18,790 nucleotides of DNA from Oscillospiraceae bacterium (GCA_020860985.1 JAJBTG010000237.1:1-18790); one strand, 5' to 3'. Positions 1 through 7,870 are shown, counted from the first letter of the stretch. Numbers and translations are program-made. The notes: a model not told the origin generated them from the sequence alone.

Positions 1-123
1 AGAATGTCCGATTCAAGAAACCGGGCGGCAGTCTTGTCACACTGACTCTATGTTGCGCGCTATACCTGTGTCTTGCGCGCGGCGATGCAAGGGAGCAGTA
101 TGACAGAAATTGACTATATGCGG
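1..123 (+). other. Untranslated region upstream of the S10 operon, no gene recognised
   Basis: No frame here gives a recognisable protein. The longest open stretch is the third frame, open from the window edge to a stop near 110, and its translation matches no family I know. The octamer TTGCGCGC occurs twice in direct orientation (53-60 and 73-80). I find no convincing promoter: TTGTCA at 34-39 has no -10 at the right distance, and TTGACT at 110-115 likewise. It could be the 5' part of a long S10 leader whose promoter lies outside the window, or the tail of an upstream transcript. Confidence 0.4.
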
Positions 124-160
124 CTCAAACACTTGAAAACACAAGGTTTGAGTTTTTTTT
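124..160 (+). terminator. Intrinsic terminator or attenuator ahead of rpsJ
   Basis: CTCAAAC (124-130) pairs with GTTTGAG (146-152). Inside it CTTG (132-135) pairs with CAAG (142-145) around a six-base loop. Eight T follow at 153-160. This is a textbook Rho-independent terminator lying about 100 bases before the rpsJ start. It either ends an upstream transcript or acts as a leader attenuator of the ribosomal operon. No good promoter is visible between it and rpsJ, which favours the attenuator reading but does not prove it. Confidence 0.85.
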
Positions 161-257
161 GAAGGGTGATGCGAAACACCCGGCAGTGTGTGCAATTTTC
201 TTACGTAGCTGTCGTGCAGATTACAACGTACAATTTATTTTGCAAGGAGGGAAAAGT
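161..257 (+). other. rpsJ 5' leader with small hairpins
   Basis: The segment contains GGGTG/CACCC (164-181) directly after the terminator, a weaker CGGCAG/CTGTCG pairing, and TACGT/ACGTA around 202-230. TACAAT at 229-234 resembles a -10 box. It has no matching -35, and transcription from it would start almost on the ribosome binding site, so I do not call a promoter. The AAGGAGG ribosome binding site of rpsJ ends the segment. Confidence 0.4.
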
Positions 258-572
258 ATGGCAGCAAACCAAAAAATCAGAATCAAGCTAAAGGCTTATG
301 ACCACGTTATACTGGATCAGTCGGCTGAAAAGATTGTTGAAATCGCGAAGAGAACAGGCGCTAAGGTGTCAGGTCCTATTCCGCTTCCTACCGACAAGGA
401 AATCATAACAATCCTGAGAGCGGTTCATAAGTACAAGGATTCGCGTGAGCAGTTCGAGAGAAGAACTCACAAGAGATTAATCGACATCGTTGTTCCCGGC
501 GCTAAGACAATGGAAGCATTGATTAAGATTGATTTACCGGCAGGCGTTGAAATTGACGTTATTCAGAAATAA
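258..572 (+). CDS. rpsJ: 30S ribosomal protein S10
   Basis: S10 of the small-subunit head; in bacteria it is also NusE, part of the NusB-NusE antitermination complex. The 104-residue product has the usual length. It carries the conserved SGPIPLPT segment (residues 38-45) and the [12 protein letters not shown] segment (66-77) of the 16S-binding loop and following strand. I start at the ATG at 258, seven bases after AAGGAGG. The frame is open upstream to 159, but that extension of 33 residues has no counterpart in S10 and would read through the leader. It is the first gene of the superoperon, 112 bases before rplC. Confidence 0.98.
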   Translation: MAANQKIRIKLKAYDHVILDQSAEKIVEIAKRTGAKVSGPIPLPTDKEIITILRAVHKYKDSREQFERRTHKRLIDIVVPGAKTMEALIKIDLPAGVEIDVIQK

Positions 573-603
573 TCGAAGTTTCAAGCTTGTTTAAAAAGTG
601 CAG

Positions 604-658
604 TAGCTTAAATTTAAGCTATGATGCAGGTCACGTTTGCGGTGCTTTTAACGCAAAC
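604..658 (+). promoter_or_regulatory. Paired hairpins in the rpsJ-rplC spacer
   Basis: The 112-base spacer holds an 18-base perfect palindrome, TAGCTTAAATTTAAGCTA (604-621), and a second hairpin, GTTTGCG (634-640 plus G641) with CGCAAAC (652-658). The rplC ribosome binding site follows at about 673. Neither stem is followed by a U tract, so they are not terminators. They may be an RNA processing or regulatory element, or a DNA operator in the case of the palindrome. Function is unknown. Confidence 0.4.
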
Positions 659-684
659 CAATAACTGAATAAGGAGGAGAAAAA

Positions 685-1311
685 ATGGAAAAAGCAATTT
701 TAGGTACAAAGATTGGTATGACTCAAATCTTTGGCGAAAGCGGCGTAGTTATTCCGGTAACGGTTGTTATGGCGGGTCCGTGTGTTGTAACACAGAAAAA
801 GACCGTTGAAACAGACGGCTACGATGCTGTACAGGTTGGCTTCGGAGATGTTAAGGAAAAGCATTTGAACAAGCCGCAAAAGGGTCATTTCGCAAAAGCA
901 AACACTGCTATTAAAAAGTATGTCAGAGAGTTCAGACTTGACGATTGCGAAAGCTTGAACGTAGGCGATGAAATTAAAGCTGACATTTTCGCAGCCGGAG
1001 ACAAGATTGACGTAAGCGGAATTTCAAAGGGTAAAGGTTTTGCCGGCCCGATGAAGCACGGCTTGTACAGAGGTCCTATGACTCACGGTTCAAAGAGTAA
1101 GAGAGTTTCCGGTTCAATGGGTATGTGCTCAAACCCCGGCAGAGTTTTGAAGGGTAAGGTACTTCCCGGACACATGGGTGTCGAAAAGGTTACGATCCAA
1201 AACTTAGAGGTTGTTAAGGTAGACGCTGAACAGAACCTAATCCTTGTAAAGGGCGCGGTTCCGGGAAACAAGGGCGGCCTTGTTACAATCAGAAACAGCG
1301 TAAAGGCATAA
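685..1311 (+). CDS. rplC: 50S ribosomal protein L3
   Basis: L3 binds 23S rRNA early in large-subunit assembly and reaches the peptidyl transferase centre through an extended loop. The 208-residue product has the bacterial length. It shows the N-terminal [11 protein letters not shown] signature, [10 protein letters not shown] (residues 112-121) and the loop-and-tail motif [16 protein letters not shown] (about 150-165). The start ATG follows AAGGAGGAG. It lies 28 bases before rplD. Confidence 0.99.
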   Translation: MEKAILGTKIGMTQIFGESGVVIPVTVVMAGPCVVTQKKTVETDGYDAVQVGFGDVKEKHLNKPQKGHFAKANTAIKKYVREFRLDDCESLNVGDEIKADIFAAGDKIDVSGISKGKGFAGPMKHGLYRGPMTHGSKSKRVSGSMGMCSNPGRVLKGKVLPGHMGVEKVTIQNLEVVKVDAEQNLILVKGAVPGNKGGLVTIRNSVKA

Positions 1312-1339
1312 TCGAGGTTATTGGAAAGGAGGAAATATA

Positions 1340-1963
1340 ATGGCTACAGTGGCTTTATATAACATGGAAGGCGCAAAGACCGGCTCAATGGAAGTTTCGG
1401 ATGCAATCTTTGCCGCTGAAGTGAATAAAGATGTTTTGCATACGGTAGTGGTTAACTATCTTGCAAATCAAAGACAAGGCACACAGTCAACAAAAACCCG
1501 TACAGAAGTACGCGGCGGCGGTGCAAAGCCTTGGAGACAAAAGGGTACAGGCCGCGCAAGACAGGGAAGTATTCGCGCTCCCCAGTGGACAGGCGGCGGC
1601 GTAGCGCTCGGTCCTAAGCCGAGAAGCTACAGATACAGCGTAAACAAGAAGGTAAAGAGAATCGCTCTAAAGAGCGCTTTGTCGGCTAAGTATGCCGAGT
1701 ATCAGGTTTATGTAATCGACGGTTTAGAGGTTGATGAAATCAAAACCGCTAAAATCGCAGCTCTTCTCAAGGGCTTGGAGGTTAATAAAAAGGCGCTTAT
1801 TGTTACAGCGGAGGCAGACGAGAAGATTTATAAATCGGCAAGAAACATCAAGGGTGTTACGCCGACTCACGTTGGAACACTTAACACATACGACGTTCTT
1901 AATCATGATGCTTTCATCATCTCAAAGGATGCCGTAGCTAAGATTGAGGAGGTGCTTGCATAA
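1340..1963 (+). CDS. rplD: 50S ribosomal protein L4
   Basis: L4 is a primary 23S rRNA binder; its long loop lines the polypeptide exit tunnel and is a macrolide resistance hot spot. The loop is visible at about residues 45-95, with [18 protein letters not shown] and the WTGGG element. The total of 207 residues is typical. In Escherichia coli L4 represses its own operon by leader attenuation and translational control; whether that applies here is not shown by the sequence, though the terminator at 124-160 would be a suitable target. The stop overlaps the rplW start by one base (TAATG), implying translational coupling. Confidence 0.99.
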   Translation: MATVALYNMEGAKTGSMEVSDAIFAAEVNKDVLHTVVVNYLANQRQGTQSTKTRTEVRGGGAKPWRQKGTGRARQGSIRAPQWTGGGVALGPKPRSYRYSVNKKVKRIALKSALSAKYAEYQVYVIDGLEVDEIKTAKIAALLKGLEVNKKALIVTAEADEKIYKSARNIKGVTPTHVGTLNTYDVLNHDAFIISKDAVAKIEEVLA

Positions 1964-2265
1964 TGAATTCATATGATATTCTGAGAAGACCTATCATCAC
2001 AGAGCGCAGCATGGAGTCTGTATTTGATAAGGAAGGCAATGAAATAAAGAAGTACACCTTCGAGGTTCCCAAGACTGTAAACAAGGTTGAAATTAAGAAG
2101 GCTGTTGAAGAAGTATTCGGCGTTAAGGTTGCTAAGGTAAACACAATGAACTTTACCGGCAAGCTTAAGAGAATGGGCCGCACAGAGGGCAGACGCACTT
2201 CATGGAAGAAGGCTGTCGTTACGCTTACGGCGGACAGTAAGACAATCGAATTCTTCGAGATGTAA
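1963..2265 (+). CDS. rplW: 50S ribosomal protein L23
   Basis: L23 lies at the tunnel exit and is the docking site for trigger factor and the signal recognition particle. The 100-residue product begins with the characteristic [12 protein letters not shown] segment and has the [15 protein letters not shown] helix-strand segment and the [19 protein letters not shown] rRNA-binding loop. The start overlaps the rplD stop, and a GAGGAGG-like site lies within the end of rplD. A 72-base spacer without strong structure precedes rplB. Confidence 0.99.
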   Translation: MNSYDILRRPIITERSMESVFDKEGNEIKKYTFEVPKTVNKVEIKKAVEEVFGVKVAKVNTMNFTGKLKRMGRTEGRRTSWKKAVVTLTADSKTIEFFEM

Positions 2266-2337
2266 GAGTTAAATCGAAAAACCGACACGGTAATTATGGT
2301 TTAACGTAATAATTTAGAATAAGGAGAGTAAAGGATA

Positions 2338-3171
2338 ATGGCACTTAAAAAGTATAATCCTACTTCGCCTGCCAGAAGATTTATGACGGTTTCCGATTTC
2401 AGCGAAATCACAAAGAAGACTCCCGAGCGTTCGCTTCTTGCCAAGAAGGACAAGAATGCCGGAAGAAACTCATACGGCAGAATAACTGTTCGTCATAGAG
2501 GCGGCGGCAACAGAAGAAAATATAGAATTATTGATTTCAAGAGAAATAAGGACGGTATGCCCGCAACTGTTATCGGTATCGAATACGATCCGAACAGATC
2601 CGCAAACATCGCTTTGATTCAGTATGAGGACGGCGAAAAGGCATATATTATCGCTCCTGTAGGTTTGACCGACGGCGACGTTGTTGTATCGGGCGAGGGC
2701 GCGGATATTAAGCCGGGCAACGCACTGTTCATCAAGGACATCCCGGTCGGTACGTTGATTCACAACATTGAATTATATCCGGGCAGAGGCGCTCAGCTTG
2801 TAAGAAGCGCGGGCAACAGCGCTCAGCTTATGGCTAAAGAAGGCAAATACGCTCAGGTAAAGCTTCCTTCGGGCGAGGTTAGAATGATTCGCCTTGACTG
2901 TAAGGCTACAATCGGCGTAGTAGGAAATCAGGAACATTCCAACATTTCTATCGGTAAGGCCGGCAGAAAGCGTCACATGGGATGGAGACCGACAGTCCGC
3001 GGTGTTGTTATGAACCCGAACGATCACCCGCACGGCGGTGGTGAGGGTAAGTCACCTATCGGACGTCCGGCACCGGTTACTCCGTGGGGTAAGCCCGCTC
3101 TTGGTCTTAAGACAAGAAAGCATAAGAATAAGTCAGATAAGTTTATCGTTAAGAGAAGAAACGTGAAATAA
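2338..3171 (+). CDS. rplB: 50S ribosomal protein L2
   Basis: L2 is a primary 23S rRNA-binding protein needed for subunit association and peptidyl transferase activity. The 277-residue length is standard. Visible signatures are [13 protein letters not shown] (residues 51-63), [11 protein letters not shown] (149-159) and the C-terminal [15 protein letters not shown] block starting at 230. His230 matches the conserved histidine numbered 229 in E. coli. The Lys/Arg-rich tail is intact. The start ATG lies nine bases after AAGGAGAG. Confidence 0.99.
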   Translation: MALKKYNPTSPARRFMTVSDFSEITKKTPERSLLAKKDKNAGRNSYGRITVRHRGGGNRRKYRIIDFKRNKDGMPATVIGIEYDPNRSANIALIQYEDGEKAYIIAPVGLTDGDVVVSGEGADIKPGNALFIKDIPVGTLIHNIELYPGRGAQLVRSAGNSAQLMAKEGKYAQVKLPSGEVRMIRLDCKATIGVVGNQEHSNISIGKAGRKRHMGWRPTVRGVVMNPNDHPHGGGEGKSPIGRPAPVTPWGKPALGLKTRKHKNKSDKFIVKRRNVK

Positions 3172-3212
3172 TTGTTTCTTATATACAATTGTTCGGAAGG
3201 AGGAACAGTTAA

Positions 3213-3485
3213 ATGGGCAGATCACTTAAAAAGGGACCTTTCGTTGAAGAACGTCTGATGAAGAGGATTGACGCAATGAACGAGGCTAACGAGAAAAAGG
3301 TTGTAAAGACCTGGTCGAGAGCTTCCACAATTTTCCCTGAAATGGTAGGTCATACAATTGCCGTTCACGACGGCAGAAAGCATGTTCCGGTTTTCATTAG
3401 TGAAGACATGGTAGGCCACAGATTGGGCGAGTTCGCTCCGACAAGAACCTACAAGGGTCATGCGGGTGCTAAAACTTCTAAATAA
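3213..3485 (+). CDS. rpsS: 30S ribosomal protein S19
   Basis: S19 forms part of the small-subunit head with S13 and contacts the A-site region. The product is 90 residues and begins [15 protein letters not shown], the almost invariant S19 start. It continues with [19 protein letters not shown] and ends with the basic [14 protein letters not shown] motif. AAGGAGG precedes the ATG at a normal distance. It sits 41 bases after rplB and 70 before rplV, as in other bacteria. Confidence 0.99.
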   Translation: MGRSLKKGPFVEERLMKRIDAMNEANEKKVVKTWSRASTIFPEMVGHTIAVHDGRKHVPVFISEDMVGHRLGEFAPTRTYKGHAGAKTSK

Positions 3486-3555
3486 GAAGCACCGCACAAT
3501 GTGAAATTTACTAATTATATAAATTCCAAAATTAGGGAAAAGGAGGAATTCCGAG

Positions 3556-3894
3556 ATGGAAGCACGCGCTACATTACGTTATGCTCGTATTTCGCCGAGA
3601 AAGGTGAAGATTGTGCTTGATTTAATCAGAAACAAGCCCGCAAATGTTGCCAAGGGTATTCTTGACAATACACCGAAAGCGGCAAGCGAGTATTTATCAA
3701 AGCTTCTTGCATCAGCGGTAGCTAATGCAGAGAACAACAATGGTATGGATACAAACAAGTTGTACGTTGCTGAATGTTATGCAACACAGGGTCCTACTTT
3801 AAAGAGAATTCAACCCCATGCTCAGGGAAGAGCGTTCAAGATTTTAAAGAGAACCAGCCATATCACCTTAGTATTAAAGGAAAAGGAAGACTAA
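3556..3894 (+). CDS. rplV: 50S ribosomal protein L22
   Basis: L22 contacts all domains of 23S rRNA, and its beta hairpin narrows the exit tunnel beside that of L4. The 112-residue product shows RYARISPRKVKIVLDLIRNK near the N-terminus and the tunnel hairpin plus tail AQGRAFKILKRTSHIT (about residues 89-104). Length and motifs are ordinary. AAGGAGG lies 10 bases before the ATG. The stop is 20 bases before the rpsC ATG at 3915. Confidence 0.99.
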   Translation: MEARATLRYARISPRKVKIVLDLIRNKPANVAKGILDNTPKAASEYLSKLLASAVANAENNNGMDTNKLYVAECYATQGPTLKRIQPHAQGRAFKILKRTSHITLVLKEKED

Positions 3895-3914
3895 TAGGAA
3901 AAGGCGGTTAACTC

Positions 3915-4630
3915 ATGGGACAGAAAGTTAATCCTCATGGAATTAGAGTCGGAGTTCTAAATGGTTCGCCGGTAAGAAAGAGTTCGGAGACCAGTTGGTT
4001 GAAGATTACAATATAAGAAAGTTCATTAAAAAGGCTTGCTACGATGCGGGCGTTGCAAAAATCGGCATCGAGAGAAAGCAGAACAGAATTTATATTACAA
4101 TTCACGCGGCTAAGCCGGGTATCATAATCGGCCGCGGCGGCGCGGAAATAGATAAGCTTAAGGCTCAGGTTGAAAAGCTTACCTCAAAGACCGTAAACGT
4201 AAACATTATGGAGGTTAAGTCACCTGATACAAACGCTCAGCTTGTCGCAGAGAATATCGCGGCTCAGCTTGAAAGACGTATTTCGTTCAGACGTGCTATG
4301 AAGCAGGTTATGGGCAGAACAATGCGTCTTGGAGCAAAGGGTATAAAGACGGCGGTTGCCGGTCGTGTAGGCGGCGCGGAAATCGCAAGAACAGAACAGT
4401 ATCACGAGGGAACAATTCCTCTTCAGACACTGAGAGCGGATATCGATTACGGTTTCGCTGAGGCGAAAACAACCTACGGTATCTTAGGCGTTAAGGTTTG
4501 GATTTACAAGGGTGAAATCCTGAACGTAGCAGAAGGCAGACAGAAGGAAGCCGCTGCACAGGCTGCGGAAAATAACAGACGTGATAATCGTCGCCGCGGT
4601 GACAGAAGACCGAAGGGAGGCAGATCCTAA
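3915..4630 (+). pseudogene. rpsC: rpsC, 30S ribosomal protein S3, interrupted by a frameshift
   Basis: S3 lines the mRNA entry channel and is normally essential. From the ATG at 3915 the reading frame gives [17 protein letters not shown], a perfect S3 start, then leaves homology and stops at 4014-4016 after 33 codons. Homology resumes in another frame at about 3962 with [20 protein letters not shown] and runs intact to 4630, including the KH-domain GRGG loop and the basic tail. Family members have about four more residues (a WDS[RK]-type segment) at the junction. A loss of 16 bases between two copies of TGGTT explains both the missing residues and the shift; adding 16 restores 244 codons. The intact downstream frame could start at TTG 3995 with GGAG at 3986-3989, giving 211 residues without the S3 N-terminus. 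It may be a sequencing or assembly error or a real lesion. The stop overlaps the rplP ATG. Confidence 0.9.
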
Positions 4631-5049
4631 TGTTACTACCTAAGAGAGTAAAGTACAGACGCGTAATGCGCGGCAGAATGAAGGGTAAGGCAACACGCGG
4701 TAACGTTGTATCGAACGGCGAGTATGGTTTGCAGGCATTGGAGCCGGCATGGATTACCTCAAGACAGATTGAGGCGGCGCGTATCGCTATGACAAGATAT
4801 ACAAAGCGTGGCGGTCAGGTTTGGATTAAAATATTCCCGGATAAGCCGGTTACAAGAAAACCCGCCGAAACTCGAATGGGTTCAGGTAAGGGCGCTCCGG
4901 AGTACTGGGTATCAGTAGTTAAGCCGGGCAGAGTAATGTTTGAGATGGCCGGCGTAAGCGAGGATGTGGCAAGAGAAGCTATGCGTCTTGCTATGCACAA
5001 GCTGCCGATTAAGTGTAAGTTTGTAAAACGTGCAGAGGATGGTGAATAA
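4630..5049 (+). CDS. rplP: 50S ribosomal protein L16
   Basis: L16 organises the A-site finger and the tRNA elbow-binding region of the large subunit. The 139-residue product begins [19 protein letters not shown], the standard start, and contains [21 protein letters not shown] and the [19 protein letters not shown] region around the peptidyl transferase-facing loop. The start overlaps the rpsC stop by one base (TAATG), so its translation probably depends on ribosomes finishing rpsC. That makes the rpsC frameshift doubly notable. Confidence 0.99.
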   Translation: MLLPKRVKYRRVMRGRMKGKATRGNVVSNGEYGLQALEPAWITSRQIEAARIAMTRYTKRGGQVWIKIFPDKPVTRKPAETRMGSGKGAPEYWVSVVKPGRVMFEMAGVSEDVAREAMRLAMHKLPIKCKFVKRAEDGE

Positions 5050-5051
5050 GA

Positions 5052-5255
5052 ATGAAAGTAAATGAGCTTAGAGATTTATCAACAGCGGAGCTTGAGGAAA
5101 AGTTGACCGACTGCAAGCAGGAGCTGTTTAATCTGAGATTTCAGAACGCTATTAACCAGTTGGATAACCCCAAAAGAATTGGTGACGTTAAAAAGACTAT
5201 CGCTCGTATTTTGACCATCATTCATGAAAGAGAACTGCAAGGTTCGGCAATGTAA
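5052..5255 (+). CDS. rpmC: 50S ribosomal protein L29
   Basis: L29 is a small two-helix protein next to L23 at the tunnel exit. The 67-residue product has the expected start [18 protein letters not shown], the [20 protein letters not shown] turn and the [14 protein letters not shown] helix. It begins two bases after rplP ends, with a GAGGATGG-type site inside the end of rplP, so the two are tightly coupled. Confidence 0.98.
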   Translation: MKVNELRDLSTAELEEKLTDCKQELFNLRFQNAINQLDNPKRIGDVKKTIARILTIIHERELQGSAM

Positions 5256-5299
5256 TCGAGTAGATAGAAATCAGATTGTCTGAAAGGAGGCACCTATCT

Positions 5300-5557
5300 G
5301 TGGAAGAAAGAAACAGCCGCAAGGTTAAGATTGGTAAGGTAATAAGCAATAAGATGAACAAAACAATCGTAGTTGCTATCGAAGAAAACAAAAAGCATCC
5401 GCTTTACGGCAAGATTGTAAAGAGCACCTACAAGCTGAAGGCGCATGACGAGGAAAACGTATGCTCAATCGGCGATAAGGTTAAGGTTATGGAAACAAGA
5501 CCTCTCTCGAAGGATAAGAGATGGAGATTGGTTGAAATAGTAGAAAAGGTTAAATAA
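5300..5557 (+). CDS. rpsQ: 30S ribosomal protein S17
   Basis: S17 is an OB-fold primary binder of 16S rRNA. I choose the GTG at 5300, nine to ten bases after AAAGGAGG (5283-5290), giving 85 residues that start [20 protein letters not shown], which matches the family. The frame is open to a TTG at 5276, but that start lies upstream of the ribosome binding site and would translate it. Motifs seen are [11 protein letters not shown], the [20 protein letters not shown] loop, and [20 protein letters not shown]. It is the last gene of the classical S10 segment. Confidence 0.97.
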   Translation: MEERNSRKVKIGKVISNKMNKTIVVAIEENKKHPLYGKIVKSTYKLKAHDEENVCSIGDKVKVMETRPLSKDKRWRLVEIVEKVK

Positions 5558-5719
5558 TTAAGCAGTCCCGCAGGGGAAGCTAAACAGTCTGCCGAGCAGG
5601 CTGCGGCAAGCCGAAAGGGGCTTGCAAAGCGCAGGTTACGAATCGTTCGCGGTTTTAGCTTGCGCGGCAAGGTACAGCAAGCGGGCCGAGAGGCTTGTGA
5701 GGCGAAAGGAGAGTTTGAC
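5558..5719 (+). promoter_or_regulatory. Highly structured spacer at the S10/spc boundary, candidate leader of rplN
   Basis: This 162-base spacer is GC-rich compared with the other spacers. In order it holds TCCC/GGGA (66-69 with 74-77 of 5500), CTGC/GCAG (5589-5599), a two-part helix CTGCG-GCAAGCC (5601-5612) with GGCTTGC (5619-5625) and CGCAG (5630-5634), and GCTTGC (5658-5663) with GCAAGC (5677-5682). A further GGCTTGT lies at 5692-5698, close to the rplN ribosome binding site (5706-5712). The GCAAGC and GCTTGC modules can pair in more than one combination. No U tract and no good promoter were found. Confidence 0.45.
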
Positions 5720-6088
5720 ATGATTCAACAACAAACACTTTTAAAAGTGGCTGATAATACAGGCGCTAAAGAAGTTATGTGTATCCGTGTAATGGGTGGT
5801 TCCAAAAAAAGATATGCGGCAGTTGGCGACGAAATCATTTGCAGCGTCAAAAAGGCAACACCGGGCGGCGTTGTTAAAAAGGGCGATGTTGTAAAGGCTG
5901 TTGTAGTAAGAACTGTTAAAGAGTCAAAGCGTGCTGATGGTTCATATATCAGATTTGACGAAAACGCAGCAGTTATCGTAAGAGATGACAAAAACCCGAG
6001 AGGTACTCGTATCTTCGGCCCTGTTGCAAGAGAGCTTAGAGATAAAGAGTACATGAAGATTCTATCATTGGCTCCGGAAGTTCTTTAA
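5720..6088 (+). CDS. rplN: 50S ribosomal protein L14
   Basis: L14 forms an intersubunit bridge with L19 and is the binding site of the silencing factor RsfS. From the ATG at 5720 the product has exactly 122 residues, the family length, and starts [20 protein letters not shown]. It contains [22 protein letters not shown] and the [16 protein letters not shown] signature near the C-terminus. The frame stays open upstream to 5660, through the structured spacer; that extension has no homology. AAAGGAGAG lies just before the ATG. It is the first gene of the spc segment. Confidence 0.99.
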   Translation: MIQQQTLLKVADNTGAKEVMCIRVMGGSKKRYAAVGDEIICSVKKATPGGVVKKGDVVKAVVVRTVKESKRADGSYIRFDENAAVIVRDDKNPRGTRIFGPVARELRDKEYMKILSLAPEVL

Positions 6089-6107
6089 TTTTAAGGAGGA
6101 TATTACA

Positions 6108-6431
6108 ATGAAAAAAATGCATGTAAAGCGCGGCGATAACGTAATGGTAATCGCCGGCAAAGATAAAGGTAAAGAGGGCAAAATCATTACTGCTATTCCG
6201 GAAAAGGGAAAGGTAGTCGTTGAGGGCGTTGCAATTGCAAAGAAGCATCAGAAGGCAAGAATGCAGGGTCAGGAGAGCGGCATTATCCGCATGGAAACTC
6301 CGATTGACGCTTCAAACGTAATGAGAATTTGCTCAAAGTGCGGTCAGCCGGCACGACCGGGTATCCAGATTTTAGGGGATGGCTCGAACGTGAGATACTG
6401 CAAAAAGTTCAAAGAAGTATTTAACGATTAA
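6108..6431 (+). CDS. rplX: 50S ribosomal protein L24
   Basis: L24 is an assembly-initiator protein with a KOW (SH3-like) domain near the tunnel exit. The 107-residue product has HVKRGDNVMVIAGKDKGKEG as the KOW part and PIDASNVMRICSKCGQP further on. The C-terminal zinc-ribbon-like segment shows Cys75, Cys78 and Cys98, but the residue normally paired with the third cysteine is Phe101 (CKKF instead of CKKC). The fourth ligand therefore appears lost. AAGGAGG precedes the ATG. Confidence 0.98.
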   Translation: MKKMHVKRGDNVMVIAGKDKGKEGKIITAIPEKGKVVVEGVAIAKKHQKARMQGQESGIIRMETPIDASNVMRICSKCGQPARPGIQILGDGSNVRYCKKFKEVFND

Positions 6432-6457
6432 TTTTCGAGAGGAGGTAAATTCTAACA

Positions 6458-6997
6458 ATGAGCAGAATGCAGGAAAAGTACAGTAAAGAAGTTGCTCCGG
6501 CTCTTATGGAGAAGTTCGGATATAAGAGCGTAATGCAAATCCCGAAGATTGAAAAAATCGTTATTAATATCGGTATGGGTGAAGCAAAGGACAACCCAAA
6601 AGCAATTGAGGCTGCAAGCAATGACCTGGCACAGATTACGGGTCAGAAGCCTATTATAACAAAGGCTAAAAAGTCAGTAGCAAACTTCAAGTTAAGAGAA
6701 GGTATGAACATCGGCGTTAAGGTTACCCTGAGAGCGGACAAGATGTATGATTTTGTTGACAGATTGTTCAATATCGCTCTGCCGCGTGTACGTGACTTCA
6801 GAGGAATCAACCCTAACGGTTTCGACGGCAGAGGAAACTATTCCTTGGGTATCAAGGAGCAGTTGATTTTCCCGGAAATTGACTATGATAAGATTGACAA
6901 AATCAGAGGTATGGATATTAACTTTGTTACTACCGCAAAGACAGACGAGGAAGCCCGCGAGTTGCTAAAGCAGATGGGCGCTCCTTTCCGTTCATAG
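6458..6997 (+). CDS. rplE: 50S ribosomal protein L5
   Basis: L5 binds 5S rRNA in the central protuberance together with L18 and contacts P-site tRNA. The 179-residue product has standard length and motifs: [18 protein letters not shown] in the N-terminal part, [20 protein letters not shown] in the middle, and [19 protein letters not shown] followed by [28 protein letters not shown] lies 11-12 bases before the ATG. It is followed after 21 bases by rpsN. Confidence 0.99.
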   Translation: MSRMQEKYSKEVAPALMEKFGYKSVMQIPKIEKIVINIGMGEAKDNPKAIEAASNDLAQITGQKPIITKAKKSVANFKLREGMNIGVKVTLRADKMYDFVDRLFNIALPRVRDFRGINPNGFDGRGNYSLGIKEQLIFPEIDYDKIDKIRGMDINFVTTAKTDEEARELLKQMGAPFRS

Positions 6998-7018
6998 TTT
7001 ATAAGGAGGAAATAAATC

Positions 7019-7204
7019 ATGGCAAGAAAAGCAATGGTTATAAAACAGCAAAAGAAGCCGAAGTATTCAACACAGGCTTATACAAGATGTAAGATTTGCG
7101 GCAGACCGCACGCTTACCTTAGAAAGTTTGGCATCTGCCGTATCTGCTTCAGAGAATTGGCTTACAAGGGTCAGATTCCGGGAGTAAGAAAGGCAAGCTG
7201 GTAA
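7019..7204 (+). CDS. rpsZ: 30S ribosomal protein S14, type Z (zinc-binding)
   Basis: This is the short S14 of 61 residues found in the spc operon of Gram-positive bacteria; it is often also labelled rpsN. The four zinc ligands are Cys24, Cys27, Cys40 and Cys43 ([20 protein letters not shown]). The C-terminal [11 protein letters not shown] ends exactly as in the family. The zinc form implies that a zinc-free paralogue, if present for zinc limitation, is elsewhere. AAGGAGG is properly placed before the ATG. Confidence 0.98.
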   Translation: MARKAMVIKQQKKPKYSTQAYTRCKICGRPHAYLRKFGICRICFRELAYKGQIPGVRKASW

Positions 7205-7254
7205 AGATTAATTAGAGTACGATTTCTTTTGAATTTCGGAAGGAGGTAAAATAA

Positions 7255-7653
7255 ATGCAAATAACTGATCCTATCGCAGATTTGCTTACAAGAATCAGAA
7301 ACGCAAGCTCTTCAAAGCATGAAACGGTTGATGTTCCCGCTTCAAATATTAAGAAGGCAATTGTTGAAATTCTTAATAACGAAGGCTATATCAAAGGTTA
7401 TCAGGTAATTGAGGATGGTAAGCAGGGCGTTATCAGAATTACATTAAAGTATGGACCGAACAATGAAAAAGTTATCAGCGGTCTTAAGAGAGTATCAAAG
7501 CCGGGTCTTAGATTTTATGCCGGTGCCGAGGAGCTGCCGAAGGTATTAAAGGGTCTGGGCATCGCGATTGTTTCCACATCAAAGGGCATTATGACGGATA
7601 AGGAAGCAAGAAAGCAGAATGTAGGCGGCGAGGTTCTCGCATTCGTATGGTAA
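7255..7653 (+). CDS. rpsH: 30S ribosomal protein S8
   Basis: S8 binds the central domain of 16S rRNA and, in E. coli, represses the spc operon by binding its mRNA near rplE. The 132-residue product starts [15 protein letters not shown] after MQ, contains [20 protein letters not shown], and ends with [18 protein letters not shown] and the GGEVLAFVW tail. These are all normal. It is followed by the 217-base spacer before rplF, the longest within the spc segment. Confidence 0.99.
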   Translation: MQITDPIADLLTRIRNASSSKHETVDVPASNIKKAIVEILNNEGYIKGYQVIEDGKQGVIRITLKYGPNNEKVISGLKRVSKPGLRFYAGAEELPKVLKGLGIAIVSTSKGIMTDKEARKQNVGGEVLAFVW

Positions 7654-7870
7654 AAATTTTAGGCTTTCGGACGCTTTTTTCGCCGTTCCGTGTTAAAAAG
7701 CCGCTTGCAGTATATGCGTACTGCCTGCGTGCCTTTGACTTGACCGACAAAAATCATCTCGAAGTTTAAAATCTTACGGCAGCCTATGCGGCTGTCGAAA
7801 ATAAAAAATAACTGAAAACCTGTACGGCGGTGCCGTCAGAGTAAATTTAAGTTAAGGAGGAAAAAATCCT
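7654..7870 (+). promoter_or_regulatory. Long spacer with three hairpins between rpsH and rplF
   Basis: rpsH and rplF usually sit close together, but here 217 bases separate them. Visible stems are GCAGTA/TACTGC with a six-base loop (7707-7724), CGGCAGCC/GGCTGTCG with one G-U pair and a five-base loop (7777-7797), and ACGGC/GCCGT with a three-base loop (7824-7836). T6 at 7675-7680 follows no good stem, so I do not call a terminator. TTGACT and TTGACC (7735-7745) lack a correctly spaced -10. No reading frame here looks coding. Function is unknown. Confidence 0.45.

Noticed and set aside
159..257. N-terminal extension of rpsJ
   Set aside because: Would read through the leader hairpin and the AAGGAGG site; S10 is 104 residues from the ATG at 258.
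1938..2288. 116-residue minus-strand reading frame over rplW
   Set aside because: Antisense to L23, low-complexity Ser/Thr/Leu composition typical of shadow frames.
3947..4030. Programmed frameshift in rpsC
   Set aside because: About four conserved residues are physically missing at the joint and there is no recognisable slippery site, so a deletion explains it better than recoding.
5660..5719. N-terminal extension of rplN
   Set aside because: No L14 has it and the ATG at 5720 with AAAGGAG gives the exact family length.
7660..7680. Terminator after rpsH based on the T6 run
   Set aside because: No stable stem precedes the T tract, and spc genes continue downstream without a visible new promoter.
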